Positions 9,373-16,968 of a stretch of 64,000 nt of DNA are shown one piece after another; the stretch's first letter is position 1, and every line of letters starts with the position of its first letter. The stretch is taken from assembly GCF_003634695.1 (NCBI RefSeq), contig NZ_RBWV01000011.1, forward strand, positions 434,001 through 498,000, given 5' to 3'. The notes beneath the pieces are model-generated. The model was given only the letters and a program-made list of their open reading frames with translations, made no database searches and was not told the origin of the DNA. The translations under genes and the position numbers were made by a program. The DNA comes from Motilibacter peucedani. GTDB taxonomy: Bacteria; Actinomycetota; Actinomycetes; Motilibacterales; Motilibacteraceae.

Positions 9373-10233
9373 TCAGCCCGTCGCCGGCGAGAGACCTGCG
9401 CCGGTCACCCGGAGGAACTCGAGCTTCTCCTCCTCCGGCGACCCCGCCGGGACGGTGTAGACGACCAGCCGCACGTCGCTGCCCGGCACGGTGAGCACGT
9501 CGCAGTCGCAGGTCACCGGCCCGACGACGGGGTGCTGGACGGTCTTGCGCGACGACACGTGGCGACCCACCGCACCCTGGTCCCACAGCTCGGCGAAGCG
9601 GGGGCTGCCCTCGCGCATCTCCGCGACGAGGGCGGCCAGGCCGCGGTCGCGCGGGTAGTCGACGAGCGCCGCGCGCAGGTCGGCGACGAGCGCGGGGGGC
9701 AGCCCAGGGTCCTCGGCGGTCACCGGCCACGACGACAGCCGCGCTTCGGGGGTCGTGAAGACCGCGCGCACGAGGTTGCGCTGCACGGTCGTCCGCTCGC
9801 TCGGGTCGCCGATCAGCGCGGCCCACGCGGGCGTCCACGTCAGCAGCGTCCAGTCGGCGCTGAAGACGCCGACGGCGAAGTCGGTGAGCCGCGCGAGCAC
9901 GCGCTGCACACCCGGCGGGACGTGCGTCGAGATGGTCTTCTCGGCAGGGGGCTGGAGGCCGGCGAGGCGGTAGGCGTGGTCGCGCTCGCCGGGGTGGAGC
10001 TGCAGAGCCCGAGCCAGTGCCGCGACCACCTGCGCCGACGGGCTCGTCGCCCGGCCCTGCTCGAGTCGCACGACGTAGTCGACGGACAGGCCGGCCAGCT
10101 CGGCGAGCTCCTCGCGGCGCAGCCCGACGGCTCGGCGCCCGGTGCGACGCGGCAGCCCGACGTCGACCGGTGAGAGCCGGTCGCGCCAGAGGCGCAGGGC
10201 GCTGCCCAGGGTCTCGGTGTCCACGTGGTCCAT
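9373..10233 (-). CDS. XRE-family regulator with MmyB-like ligand domain
   Basis: The 286-residue protein has an N-terminal HTH (GLRREELAELAGLSVDYVVRLEQGRATSP, residues about 36-65) and a C-terminal PAS-like MmyB domain (VFSADWTLLTWTPAWAALIGDP through HPVVGPVTCDCDVLTVPGSDVRLVVYT). This layout is a common actinobacterial regulator, often next to a dehydrogenase it controls; no such target is adjacent here. The ligand may be a fatty acid or similar small molecule, from family knowledge only. Confidence 0.92.
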   Translation of the reverse strand: MDHVDTETLGSALRLWRDRLSPVDVGLPRRTGRRAVGLRREELAELAGLSVDYVVRLEQGRATSPSAQVVAALARALQLHPGERDHAYRLAGLQPPAEKTISTHVPPGVQRVLARLTDFAVGVFSADWTLLTWTPAWAALIGDPSERTTVQRNLVRAVFTTPEARLSSWPVTAEDPGLPPALVADLRAALVDYPRDRGLAALVAEMREGSPRFAELWDQGAVGRHVSSRKTVQHPVVGPVTCDCDVLTVPGSDVRLVVYTVPAGSPEEEKLEFLRVTGAGLSPATG

Positions 10234-10312
10234 GGTGGCGTGCGGAGCGGGGCGCTTCCAGGTACTCCCGGTGCCACCAAGCGGGTCTGGCCGGCGCGCC
10301 CGGGGTCTCCCC

Positions 10313-10750
10313 TCACCAGGTCGGCCGCACCGGCCCTGGCGGCACGATGCGCGCGAGGTCGTCGCGCAGCGTACGCAGCCGTCCTTCGCCGACCACGTGG
10401 GACCAGTGCTGGGTCTGCGTGCGGAGGGTCGCGTCGGCAGCGGCGGTGCAGGCGCGTCCCCGCTCGGTCAGCACGACCAGCACGGCGCGGCCGTCGTCGG
10501 GGTGGGGGGTGCGCTCGACGTACCCCTTGCGCGACAGCTCCTCGACGAGCTGGCTGGCGGCCTGCTTGGTGACGCCGAGGTGGCGAGCGAGCTCGACCAC
10601 GGTCGCACCCCCGCCGGAGAGCCGCAGGAAGGCGAAGCCGTGCGCGGGCCGCACGTCGTCGAAGCCGGCGTCGCGCACGCCGGCCTGCACGGCGTCGACG
10701 ACCGCGGTCGCGGCAGACAGCAGCAGGTAGGGCAGGTCGCTCTCGGCCAC
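10313..10750 (-). CDS. MarR-family regulator
   Basis: The 145-residue winged-helix repressor has its recognition region in VVELARHLGVTKQAASQLVEELSRKGYV, followed by the wing RTPHPDDGRAVLVVLTERGR. The GTG at 10750 was chosen because it gives the usual MarR N terminus, whereas the longer frame back to 10825 covers the operator and the cupin start. It is divergent from the cupin gene and separated from it only by the double palindrome, so it most likely represses both itself and the cupin. Ligand unknown. Confidence 0.92.
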   Translation of the reverse strand: MAESDLPYLLLSAATAVVDAVQAGVRDAGFDDVRPAHGFAFLRLSGGGATVVELARHLGVTKQAASQLVEELSRKGYVERTPHPDDGRAVLVVLTERGRACTAAADATLRTQTQHWSHVVGEGRLRTLRDDLARIVPPGPVRPTW

Positions 10751-10767
10751 GCGGCATCTTGACACAG

Positions 10768-10807
10768 TGGTCAACCGGCTGGACCATCTGGTCAACCATA
10801 TTGACCA
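10768..10807. promoter_or_regulatory. Two tandem 19-bp MarR-type operators
   Basis: Site 2 (10789-10807) is a perfect inverted repeat TGGTCAA-CCATA-TTGACCA. Site 1 (10768-10786) is TGGTCAA-CCGGC-TGGACCA with one mismatch in the right arm. Both have 7-bp arms and 5-bp spacers. Their centres are 21 bp apart, two helical turns, which would place two dimers on the same DNA face. The pair fills the gap between the marR and cupin starts. Confidence 0.85.
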
Positions 10808-10823
10808 TTGAGGGGACACCGCC

Positions 10824-11198
10824 ATGCCCGTCGTCCGCCGTCACGAGGCCGTGCGCTTCGAGCTGCACGGAGCAGCGTTCACCAGCTTCGCGAGCCCCAG
10901 CCGCGGCAGCAGCGAGCTGTGCGCCTGGCTGCTCGAGGTGCCGGCCGGCACCGTGGGCGCAGCGCACTCGGTGACGCGCGAGGAGGTGCTGCACGTGCTC
11001 GAGGGCGAGCTCGTGGTCTCCCTCGGCGACGAGTGCAGTCGCCTGGCGCCCGGCGACGTCGCGGTGGTCGGCCCCGGCGAGGTCCTGCAGGTCGACAACT
11101 GCTCGACGGCGCCTGCCCGCGCCTGGGTCACCACCTCCGCGGGGCTCGAGGCGGTGCTGCCCGACGGCACACGGCTCTCTCCGCCGTGGGCGCGGTGA
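10824..11198 (+). CDS. Cupin-domain protein
   Basis: The 124-residue single-cupin protein carries GAAHSVTREEVLHVLEGELVVSLGDE and LAPGDVAVVGPGEVLQVDN, the two conserved cupin blocks. The first block has His-x4-Glu-Glu-x3-His, so metal binding is possible. GAGGGG precedes the ATG. It is divergent from the MarR gene and probably under its control. Small cupins of this type can be isomerases, dioxygenases or binding proteins; substrate unknown. Confidence 0.88.
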   Translation: MPVVRRHEAVRFELHGAAFTSFASPSRGSSELCAWLLEVPAGTVGAAHSVTREEVLHVLEGELVVSLGDECSRLAPGDVAVVGPGEVLQVDNCSTAPARAWVTTSAGLEAVLPDGTRLSPPWAR

Positions 11199-11243
11199 GC
11201 CGACGCCTGGAGCAGCCCGATGTCGATGAGGAACCGCTCGGCC

Positions 11244-11480
11244 TCAGCCAGGTCCACCCGCGCGTCCTCGGCCCGGCCGAGAGGTACGCACGGGTGCCGA
11301 CGCCGCACCCTCGCCGGCGACCGCCACCAGGTGACCCGGTGCCACCCGCTCCACGCGCGGTGCGGGGAAGCCCCCTGCGAACGGCGCCACAGCCGTGCCG
11401 CCTGGTGCAGCGACCGTGCAGGCGTCCTCGGTCAATCCGAGCACGACCGCTGTGCTCAGCTGTTCGGCCTCGTCGCACAT
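11244..11480 (-). CDS. Possible small hypothetical protein or gene remnant
   Basis: Directly downstream of the beta-propeller gene an ATG at 11480 opens 78 codons (MCDEAEQLSTAVVLGLTED... ending GGPG). Codon third positions are mostly G/C and the composition looks protein-like over its first 60 residues (VAAPGGTAVAPFAGGF, PGHLVAVAGEG). In a second frame further down, about 11210-11300, a stretch reading AEDARVDLAEAERFLIDIG also looks protein-like, so a longer gene broken by a frameshift is possible. No family recognised. Confidence 0.35.
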   Translation of the reverse strand: MCDEAEQLSTAVVLGLTEDACTVAAPGGTAVAPFAGGFPAPRVERVAPGHLVAVAGEGAASAPVRTSRPGRGRAGGPG

Positions 11481-11500
11481 CTGCGTGACGGTGGCGTCGG

Positions 11501-12727
11501 CTACTCGGGCAGCGGAACTGCTTTCCAGGCCCCGCTGGCGCGGACGAGCAGGAGCCGTCCATCCATGGTCGTCGCCCAGGCCCCCGCGGCGCCCGCCTGC
11601 AGGGACGCGAGCGGCCCCTTCACTCCCGCGCCGAGCGGCGTGAACCGCAGGTCCCGACCTGCACGGAGTGGTTCGCCGTCGGTGCTGCTCGCGAGGTAGC
11701 CGTCTTGCGTCACGACGAGTGTGTCCATGGGGACGGCAGGCACGCGGGCGACACGGGTGGTCGACCACGTACGCCCGTCGTCGCTGGACCGGTAGAGGTG
11801 CCGCAGCGGCACCCAACCGGCGCCGTCGCCACCGCTTGCCCGCACCAGCGAGCCGTCGGGCGCCCGGCTCGCCGCACTGCCGAGCTCGCCGTCCGCGCGG
11901 GGTGCTGCACGCCAGGTCGCGCCGGCGTCGGTGCTGACCGACGCAGCGCCGTCGATCGAGGCGGTGAGCGTGCTCCCGCGGACGGCGATGCCGCTGCTCG
12001 AGACCTCGAACCGCCGCGCCACCGACACGGTCGCCACGGTAGAGGCCGCGGGGTCCACCACGTCGAGCGCAGAACCTTTCCCATCACTGAGCCCGCGGCC
12101 GAGCAGGATGTCGTGATCAGTCGACACGGACGACGGTTCGACCGCGTCGACCCGCCGCGTGACAGACCACGAGGTGCCACCGTCAGTGGTTATGAGTGGC
12201 TTGTCTGCTCTCGACCAGGTCAGGACGGCCGCCCGGCCGTCCTGCGACAGCACCAACGAGGGGAAGCCCTGGGTGGTGGCGGCCGTGGTCGGCCTCGACC
12301 AGGTCGCTCCACCGTCGCGCGACCCGTAGAGGCGCACGCTGCACCTCTGCACCGAGGCCGGGCAGGCGCCGTAGAGGGCCACGATCCCCTCCGTGGTGAC
12401 GACCGCTGCGGTGAGCTGCCCGCGAGGTGCCGACCGAACCGCAAGAGGCGTCTCCCGCGCCACGGACACTGAGCCGGTCGCCTCCGGCACGGCACCGGGT
12501 GACACCGTCCCCGCGCCCGGAAGACCCGGAGCGGCGCTGCCGCCGGGGCTCGTGACCGCCAGCAGCCCGATGACGGCTGCGACGGCGACTGCCCCGCCAC
12601 CGGCGTACGCCCCGCGGCGCCGACGACGCCGGGTAGCAGCCAGGTGTCGCAGCCTGCCGAGCGGAGGTCCGCTCGAGGCGCGCCCGGCTCCGGCAGCGGC
12701 GGCGACGAGCCGCTCGATCTCATCCAC
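11501..12727 (-). CDS. Membrane-anchored BNR/Asp-box beta-propeller protein coupled to a sigma factor
   Basis: The 408-residue protein has a short cytoplasmic N terminus (VDEIERLVAAAAGAG, then a polybasic RRRRRR), one membrane segment (GGGAVAVAAVIGLLAV, about residues 42-58) and a long extracellular domain with four Asp-boxes: SRDGGATWS, TTDGGTSWS, STDAGATWR and SSDDGRTWS. Such repeats form sialidase/sortilin-type propellers. The GTG at 12727 overlaps the end of the ECF sigma gene by 8 bp, implying coupled translation. By position it could be the anti-sigma factor or sensor, but no zinc-binding anti-sigma domain is seen; this is an inference. Confidence 0.8.
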   Translation of the reverse strand: MDEIERLVAAAAGAGRASSGPPLGRLRHLAATRRRRRRGAYAGGGAVAVAAVIGLLAVTSPGGSAAPGLPGAGTVSPGAVPEATGSVSVARETPLAVRSAPRGQLTAAVVTTEGIVALYGACPASVQRCSVRLYGSRDGGATWSRPTTAATTQGFPSLVLSQDGRAAVLTWSRADKPLITTDGGTSWSVTRRVDAVEPSSVSTDHDILLGRGLSDGKGSALDVVDPAASTVATVSVARRFEVSSSGIAVRGSTLTASIDGAASVSTDAGATWRAAPRADGELGSAASRAPDGSLVRASGGDGAGWVPLRHLYRSSDDGRTWSTTRVARVPAVPMDTLVVTQDGYLASSTDGEPLRAGRDLRFTPLGAGVKGPLASLQAGAAGAWATTMDGRLLLVRASGAWKAVPLPE

Positions 12728-13241
12728 GTGCCACCTCCGCAGGGTCAACGGTGCGCTCGTCGTCGGCAAGCAGCTGGGCGAGCCGGGCCCGTCCGCGGGA
12801 CAGCCGCGCCTTCACCGTGCCGACGGGCACGTCGAGCAGCGCTGCCACCTCACTGACCGGCAGGTCGGCGACGTGGTGCAGGGCGATGGCCTCCCGCTGC
12901 TCGCGCGGGATGCCGCGCAGCGCAGAGACGACCGCCACGTGGTCGGGGCTCAGCGCGGGCGCCGCCTCCGCAACTCCGGTGCGACCGACTCCGAGCAGGC
13001 GGTCGAGGTGCCGCAGCCGCCGCCACCTGCTGCGGGCGCTGTTGACCGCGACGGTGCGCAGCCAGGCCTCGGGGTTGTCAGCCCGGGCGATCGACTGCGG
13101 CGAGGAGAGCGCCTTCACGAACGCCTCCTGCACCGCGTCCTGGGCGGCCGCGAGGTCTGCGGTCAGCGCGAACAGCTGCGCGACCAGCCTGCGGTAGCAG
13201 GCGTCGTACAGCTCAGCGATGCTCGGTGCGCGCTCGTCCAT
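12720..13241 (-). CDS. ECF-subfamily RNA polymerase sigma factor
   Basis: The 173-residue protein has region 2 (IAELYDACYRRLVAQLFALT with DAVQEAFVKAL and WLRTVAVNSARS) and region 4 (IPREQREAIALHHVADLPV and VAALLDVPVGTVKARLSRGRARL), with no region 1 or 3. The ATG at 13241 has a strong AAGGGGGG ribosome site. The downstream membrane propeller gene overlaps it and is the natural candidate regulator. Target promoters are not identifiable here. Confidence 0.94.
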   Translation of the reverse strand: MDERAPSIAELYDACYRRLVAQLFALTADLAAAQDAVQEAFVKALSSPQSIARADNPEAWLRTVAVNSARSRWRRLRHLDRLLGVGRTGVAEAAPALSPDHVAVVSALRGIPREQREAIALHHVADLPVSEVAALLDVPVGTVKARLSRGRARLAQLLADDERTVDPAEVARG

Positions 13242-13306
13242 GCCCCCCCTTCCGTCACTACGACTCCTGGGGAGGCACGCCGGTTGCACCTGACCCGGGC
13301 GGGACT

Positions 13307-14194
13307 TCAGCCGGCCAGCAGCCAGGCGGCACCGGGCTGGTGGTCCGGCCGGAAGCCCTCGGCCGCGGCGAGCTGCGCCGCGTCGGAGAACCCGTGCCCG
13401 ACGAACTCCGGCCGGTGGGCGTCGCTGCCGAAGGTGACGCGCTGGCCGCCCTCCTCCCGCCACCAGCGCACGACGAGCGGCGCGAGCGGGAGCCGGGTGT
13501 TGATCTCGAGCACGCGCTCACCCTCGGCGACCGAGCGGAGGGCGAGGCGCAGCTCGTCCTCGAAGTCCAACGGGTCGAAGGGGCCGGCGTCGTCGGGCCA
13601 GCTGCGTACGGCGTAGTCGATGTGCGCCAGGGCGCTGAAGGCCTGCGACCCTGCCACCACGCGCGGGATCTCCGCGAGGTAGTCGCGCACGACCTCGGGC
13701 GCGGGCCGGTGCGGGAACAGCTCCCACGGCTCGGCGAAGTCGTCGCCGTCGGGGAGCGCGTGCAGCGAGCCGAGCACCCGTTGAAAGCCTCCGCGTGCCA
13801 CGAGGGCGTCGACGGCGCGTCGGTGCAGGTGCGGCTGGCCGACCTCGACGCCGGTGAGGATCGTCAGGTCGCGGTACTTCGAGCGGCAGCGTTCGACGGC
13901 CTCGAGGTAGCCCTCGACGTCGAGCGGTGGCGCGGTCAGGGTCCCGTCGTCGACGAGCTCGGGATGGACGTCGGCGAGGAAGCCGGCACGGAAGGGCGTC
14001 ATGTCGACGTGCTCGGTGAACGCGACCGCAGGGAGCCCGAGCGACACCGCCCGCGCGCACGAGGCGTCCATGTCGCCCACCCTCGTCGCGTCCCACGACC
14101 ACTCCGTGTGGACGTGCGAGTCCGCCGGCAGCGGTCCCCCCTGCGGATCCACCTTCTGATGGTGACAGCAATGCTGCGAGCGTGCACGGGGCAC
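13307..14194 (-). CDS. PHP-domain phosphoesterase (histidinol-phosphatase-like)
   Basis: The 295-residue protein contains the full PHP metal set: ADSHVHTEWSWD (HxH), AFTEHVD, GVEVG, LGSLH, LAHIDY and FGSDAHRP. Such enzymes hydrolyse phosphomonoesters; the closest named class is HisK-type histidinol phosphatase, but no other his genes are nearby and the substrate may differ. The GTG at 14194 has AAGGGAG 5 nt upstream. The short residue run before the domain (CCHHQK) may bind metal or be unstructured. Confidence 0.87.
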   Translation of the reverse strand: MPRARSQHCCHHQKVDPQGGPLPADSHVHTEWSWDATRVGDMDASCARAVSLGLPAVAFTEHVDMTPFRAGFLADVHPELVDDGTLTAPPLDVEGYLEAVERCRSKYRDLTILTGVEVGQPHLHRRAVDALVARGGFQRVLGSLHALPDGDDFAEPWELFPHRPAPEVVRDYLAEIPRVVAGSQAFSALAHIDYAVRSWPDDAGPFDPLDFEDELRLALRSVAEGERVLEINTRLPLAPLVVRWWREEGGQRVTFGSDAHRPEFVGHGFSDAAQLAAAEGFRPDHQPGAAWLLAG

Positions 14195-14213
14195 AGAAAC
14201 TCCCTTGACCGCT

Positions 14214-14232
14214 CACTTGTCTTTTGCAAGTG
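14214..14232. promoter_or_regulatory. Inverted repeat upstream of VOC/HxlR genes
   Basis: CACTTG-TCTTTTG-CAAGTG is a perfect 6-bp-arm palindrome 40 nt before the VOC start and 20 nt before the divergent PHP start. HxlR proteins bind palindromes of this kind, and the HxlR gene is in the operon read from here. Confidence 0.6.
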
Positions 14233-14271
14233 TGGCCGTGGCGACGACGCCAACGACCTGAGGAGAGCGCG

Positions 14272-14709
14272 ATGACCACCATGTTCGTCAACCTGCCGGT
14301 GACCGACCTCGAGCGCGCGAAGGCGTTCTACACAGCGGTCGGGTTCACCATCAACCCCAAGTTCACCGACCACAACGCCGCCTGCGTCGTCGTCGAGGAG
14401 GGCCACAGCTTCTTCATGCTGCTGGTGCGCGACTTCTTCCAGACCTTCACCCAGCGTCCGATCGCCGACCCGACGGCTGCCGCATGGGGCGCCACGGCGG
14501 TCTTCCTCGACTCCCGCGAGGCGGTCGACGCCACCGTCGCGGCCGGCCTGGCAGCGGGCGGCTCCGAGGCGCAGCCGGCGTCCGACTACGGCTTCATGTA
14601 CCAGCGCCAGCTCACCGACCCCGACGGCCACATCCTCGAGTTCGGCTGGATGGACCCGGTCGCCGCCGAGCAGGGGCCGGACGCGCACCTGGCGCAGCAG
14701 CAGGTCTGA
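14272..14709 (+). CDS. VOC-family (glyoxalase/bleomycin-resistance fold) protein
   Basis: The 145-residue protein has paired beta-alpha-beta-beta-beta modules: TTMFVNLPVTDLERAKAFY opens the first and YQRQLTDPDGHILEFGWMD closes the second, with the metal Glu in HILEFGW. The ATG at 14272 follows AGGAG. The family includes glyoxalases, dioxygenases and drug-binding proteins; the FFMLL core is close to the lactoylglutathione-lyase-like group of unknown substrate. It shares an operon with the HxlR regulator 5 bp downstream. Confidence 0.88.
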   Translation: MTTMFVNLPVTDLERAKAFYTAVGFTINPKFTDHNAACVVVEEGHSFFMLLVRDFFQTFTQRPIADPTAAAWGATAVFLDSREAVDATVAAGLAAGGSEAQPASDYGFMYQRQLTDPDGHILEFGWMDPVAAEQGPDAHLAQQQV

Positions 14710-14714
14710 GGTCG

Positions 14715-15356
14715 ATGGCCGCGCGCGACTACGGGCAGTACTGCGGCATCACGCGTGCGCTCGAGCTGGTCGGGGAGCGCTGGGCGCTGCTGATCGTCCG
14801 CGACCTGCTGGTCGGGCCGCGGCGCTACGGCGAGCTGGCCGCGGGGCTCCCCCGCATCCCGACCAACATCCTCGCGTCGCGGCTCAAGGAGCTCCAGGAG
14901 GCAGGCATCATCCGCCGGGCACCCCGCTCGCGCGTGATCGTCTACGAGCTGACGCCCTACGGCCGCGAGCTCGAGCCGGTCGTGGTCGCGCTCGGCGCCT
15001 GGGGGGCCAAGGCGCTGGGCGACCCGCGCGACGACCAGGTCATCACCCCTGACTCGATGACCATGGCCTTGCGCACCGCCTTCCGCCCCGAGGTGGCGGC
15101 GACGCTGCCCGCCACCGCGTACGCCGCCCACCTCGGCGCCGCCGGTCTGCTCATCCGCGTGGACGGTCCGGCCCTCGACGTGACGCGCGGCGAGGGGCCG
15201 GCCGACCTGGCCTTCAGCGCCGGCCCGGGCATCCACCGGCTGATCTCCGGGGCGCTCGAGCCGGATCGAGCGGTCACCACGGGTGTGGTCGAGGTGCTGC
15301 ACGGCCGGGCGACCCTGCTCGACCGCTTCGCGCGGACGTTCCGCCTGGCGGCCTGA
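14715..15356 (+). CDS. HxlR-family regulator with C-terminal SCP2-like domain
   Basis: The 213-residue protein starts with the HxlR winged helix ([48 protein letters not shown], wing [20 protein letters not shown]). The second half ([18 protein letters not shown] to [12 protein letters not shown]) resembles a sterol-carrier-like domain often attached to actinobacterial HxlR proteins. The early Cys in YCGI may act as a redox sensor as in related regulators. It lies 5 bp after the VOC gene and probably controls the palindrome at 14214. Confidence 0.9.
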   Translation: MAARDYGQYCGITRALELVGERWALLIVRDLLVGPRRYGELAAGLPRIPTNILASRLKELQEAGIIRRAPRSRVIVYELTPYGRELEPVVVALGAWGAKALGDPRDDQVITPDSMTMALRTAFRPEVAATLPATAYAAHLGAAGLLIRVDGPALDVTRGEGPADLAFSAGPGIHRLISGALEPDRAVTTGVVEVLHGRATLLDRFARTFRLAA

Positions 15357-15427
15357 CCCGGATCGAGGCGGGAAGCGGATCGCCGGCGGGCGCGTTGTCG
15401 AGAGCGAGTCAACTGGAAGGTCTTCGC

Positions 15428-16417
15428 ATGCGCATCCCGCTCTCCGTCCTCGACCTCGCCCCCATCCCGAAGGGCCAGACCGCCGGCAGCAGCTTCGCCG
15501 CCAGCGTGGCGCTCGCGCAGCGGGCGGAGGAGCTCGGCTACCAGCGGGTCTGGTACGCGGAGCACCACAACATGCCGCGCATCGCGTCGTCGGCGACCAG
15601 CGTGCTGATCGCGCACGTCGGGGCGCACACGTCGACCATCCGTCTGGGCGCGGGCGGGGTCATGCTGCCCAACCACTCGCCGCTGGTCATCGCGGAGCAG
15701 TTCGGCACCCTGGAGGCGATGTACCCCGGGCGCATCGACCTCGGCCTCGGCCGTGCCCCGGGCTCCGACCAGGCCACGATGTACGCGCTGCGCCGCGACC
15801 AGACCTCCTCCGACACGTTCCCGCAGGACGTGCTCGAGCTGCAGGCCTACCTCGCGGGCGAGAGCCGGGTGCCAGGGGTCGACGCCGTGCCGGGCAAGGG
15901 CTCGCACGTCCCGCTCTGGATCCTCGGCTCGTCGCTGTTCGGCGCGCAGCTCGCTGCGGCCCTCGGGCTGCCGTACGCGTTCGCGAGCCACTTCTCGCCG
16001 CAGGCGCTGGAGGCGGCCGTCGCGCTCTACCGACGCGACTTCAAGCCCTCCGCGCAGCTCGACAGGCCGTACGTCATCGCCGGCGTGAACGTCCTCGCTG
16101 CCGACACGACCAGCCAGGCGCAGGAGCACCTCGCGGCCATGCGCCGGACGCTGGCCGTCGGGCTCTTCGGCCGCGGCCGCACCTTCACCGACGACGAGGC
16201 CGAGCAGCTGCTGCGCCAGGGCGCCGCCGCGCACGTCGACTCGATGTTCACCTACGCCGCGGTCGGCACGCCGCACGAGGTGGCGGACTACCTCGAGCAG
16301 TTCCGCAAGCAGGCCGACGCCGACGAGCTGATCACCGCGCACCAGGCTCCTGACACCGAGTCTCGGCTACGGTCCTTGACGCTGACCGCCGAGGCCATGG
16401 AGCCGGTCGCCGCCTGA
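15428..16417 (+). CDS. LLM-class flavin-dependent oxidoreductase
   Basis: The 329-residue TIM-barrel enzyme is of the bacterial luciferase-like superfamily. Typical blocks are [52 protein letters not shown] and [14 protein letters not shown]. This MsnO8-like subgroup uses flavin and an aliphatic or unknown substrate. The ATG at 15428 has GGAAGG 7 nt upstream. The nearest neighbour is the Arr gene 24 bp downstream, possibly co-transcribed. Confidence 0.92.
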   Translation: MRIPLSVLDLAPIPKGQTAGSSFAASVALAQRAEELGYQRVWYAEHHNMPRIASSATSVLIAHVGAHTSTIRLGAGGVMLPNHSPLVIAEQFGTLEAMYPGRIDLGLGRAPGSDQATMYALRRDQTSSDTFPQDVLELQAYLAGESRVPGVDAVPGKGSHVPLWILGSSLFGAQLAAALGLPYAFASHFSPQALEAAVALYRRDFKPSAQLDRPYVIAGVNVLAADTTSQAQEHLAAMRRTLAVGLFGRGRTFTDDEAEQLLRQGAAAHVDSMFTYAAVGTPHEVADYLEQFRKQADADELITAHQAPDTESRLRSLTLTAEAMEPVAA

Positions 16418-16441
16418 GTCCTCCAGCAGCTGAGGAGCGCG

Positions 16442-16903
16442 ATGCCCGAGAGCGACACGCAGCACGTCCCCGTCACCTTCGAGCGCTGCCGGCACGTGAC
16501 CGGCCCGTTCTTCCACGGCACGAGGTCCGTGCTCCAGCCCGGCGACGAGCTCGTCGCCGGGCGCGGGAGCAACTTCCAGTCCGGTCGGGTCTCGAACAAC
16601 ATCTACTTCTCGGCCGCGCTCGAAACGGCGGTGTGGGGAGCGGAGCTGTCGACCGCGCTCGCCGGCACCGGCGAGCGCGGTCACGTCTACGAGGTCGAGC
16701 CGCTGGGCCCGTTCGAGGACGACCCGAACGTCACGAACAAGAAGTTCCCCGGCAACCCGACGATGTCCTACCGCTCGCGCGAGCCGCTGCGCGTTCTGCG
16801 CGAGGTGTACGACTGGCAGGGGCACGAGCCCGACGTCCTGCAAGGCATGCTCGACGGGCTGGCTCGCCTGCGCGCCGAAGGGCGCGACGTCATCCTGGAC
16901 TAG
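16442..16903 (+). CDS. arr: NAD+-rifampin ADP-ribosyltransferase (Arr-type)
   Basis: The 153-residue enzyme should inactivate rifamycins by ADP-ribosylation at the ansa-chain hydroxyl. Conserved Arr blocks are clear: GPFFHGTRSVLQPGDEL, SNNIYFSAALETAVWGAEL, YEVEPLGPFEDDPNVTNKKFPGNP and YRSREPLRVLREV. The catalytic site in this family is minimal and lacks the classic R-S-E triad. Arr proteins are commonly about 140 residues, so this one has a short N-terminal extra segment. Such genes are frequent in environmental actinobacteria. It is followed by the 55-nt palindromic element. Confidence 0.93.
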   Translation: MPESDTQHVPVTFERCRHVTGPFFHGTRSVLQPGDELVAGRGSNFQSGRVSNNIYFSAALETAVWGAELSTALAGTGERGHVYEVEPLGPFEDDPNVTNKKFPGNPTMSYRSREPLRVLREVYDWQGHEPDVLQGMLDGLARLRAEGRDVILD

Positions 16904-16909
16904 GGCGCT

Positions 16910-16964
16910 GTGTCCGAACGCGCCGCCGCGTCCACCCTGGTGGACGCGCGGCGCGTTCGGACAC
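16910..16964. repeat. 55-nt palindromic intergenic element, copy A
   Basis: The ends are GTGTCCGAAC and GTTCGGACAC. The whole element folds into one long hairpin (GTGTCCGAACGCGCCG paired with its complement, then CGCGTCCACC with GGTGGACGCG, one bulged base). It lies 6 nt after the arr stop and 4 nt before the stop of the convergent SDR gene. Copies B (34127) and C (36601) have the same ends and exactly the same length. It could also act as a bidirectional terminator. Confidence 0.85.
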
Positions 16965-16968
16965 GGGC

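Noticed and set aside
16910-16964. Simple transcription terminator for arr
   Set aside because: It may also terminate, but the same ends and the same 55-nt length recur at two other places, one inside an operon, so a repeat family explains it better.
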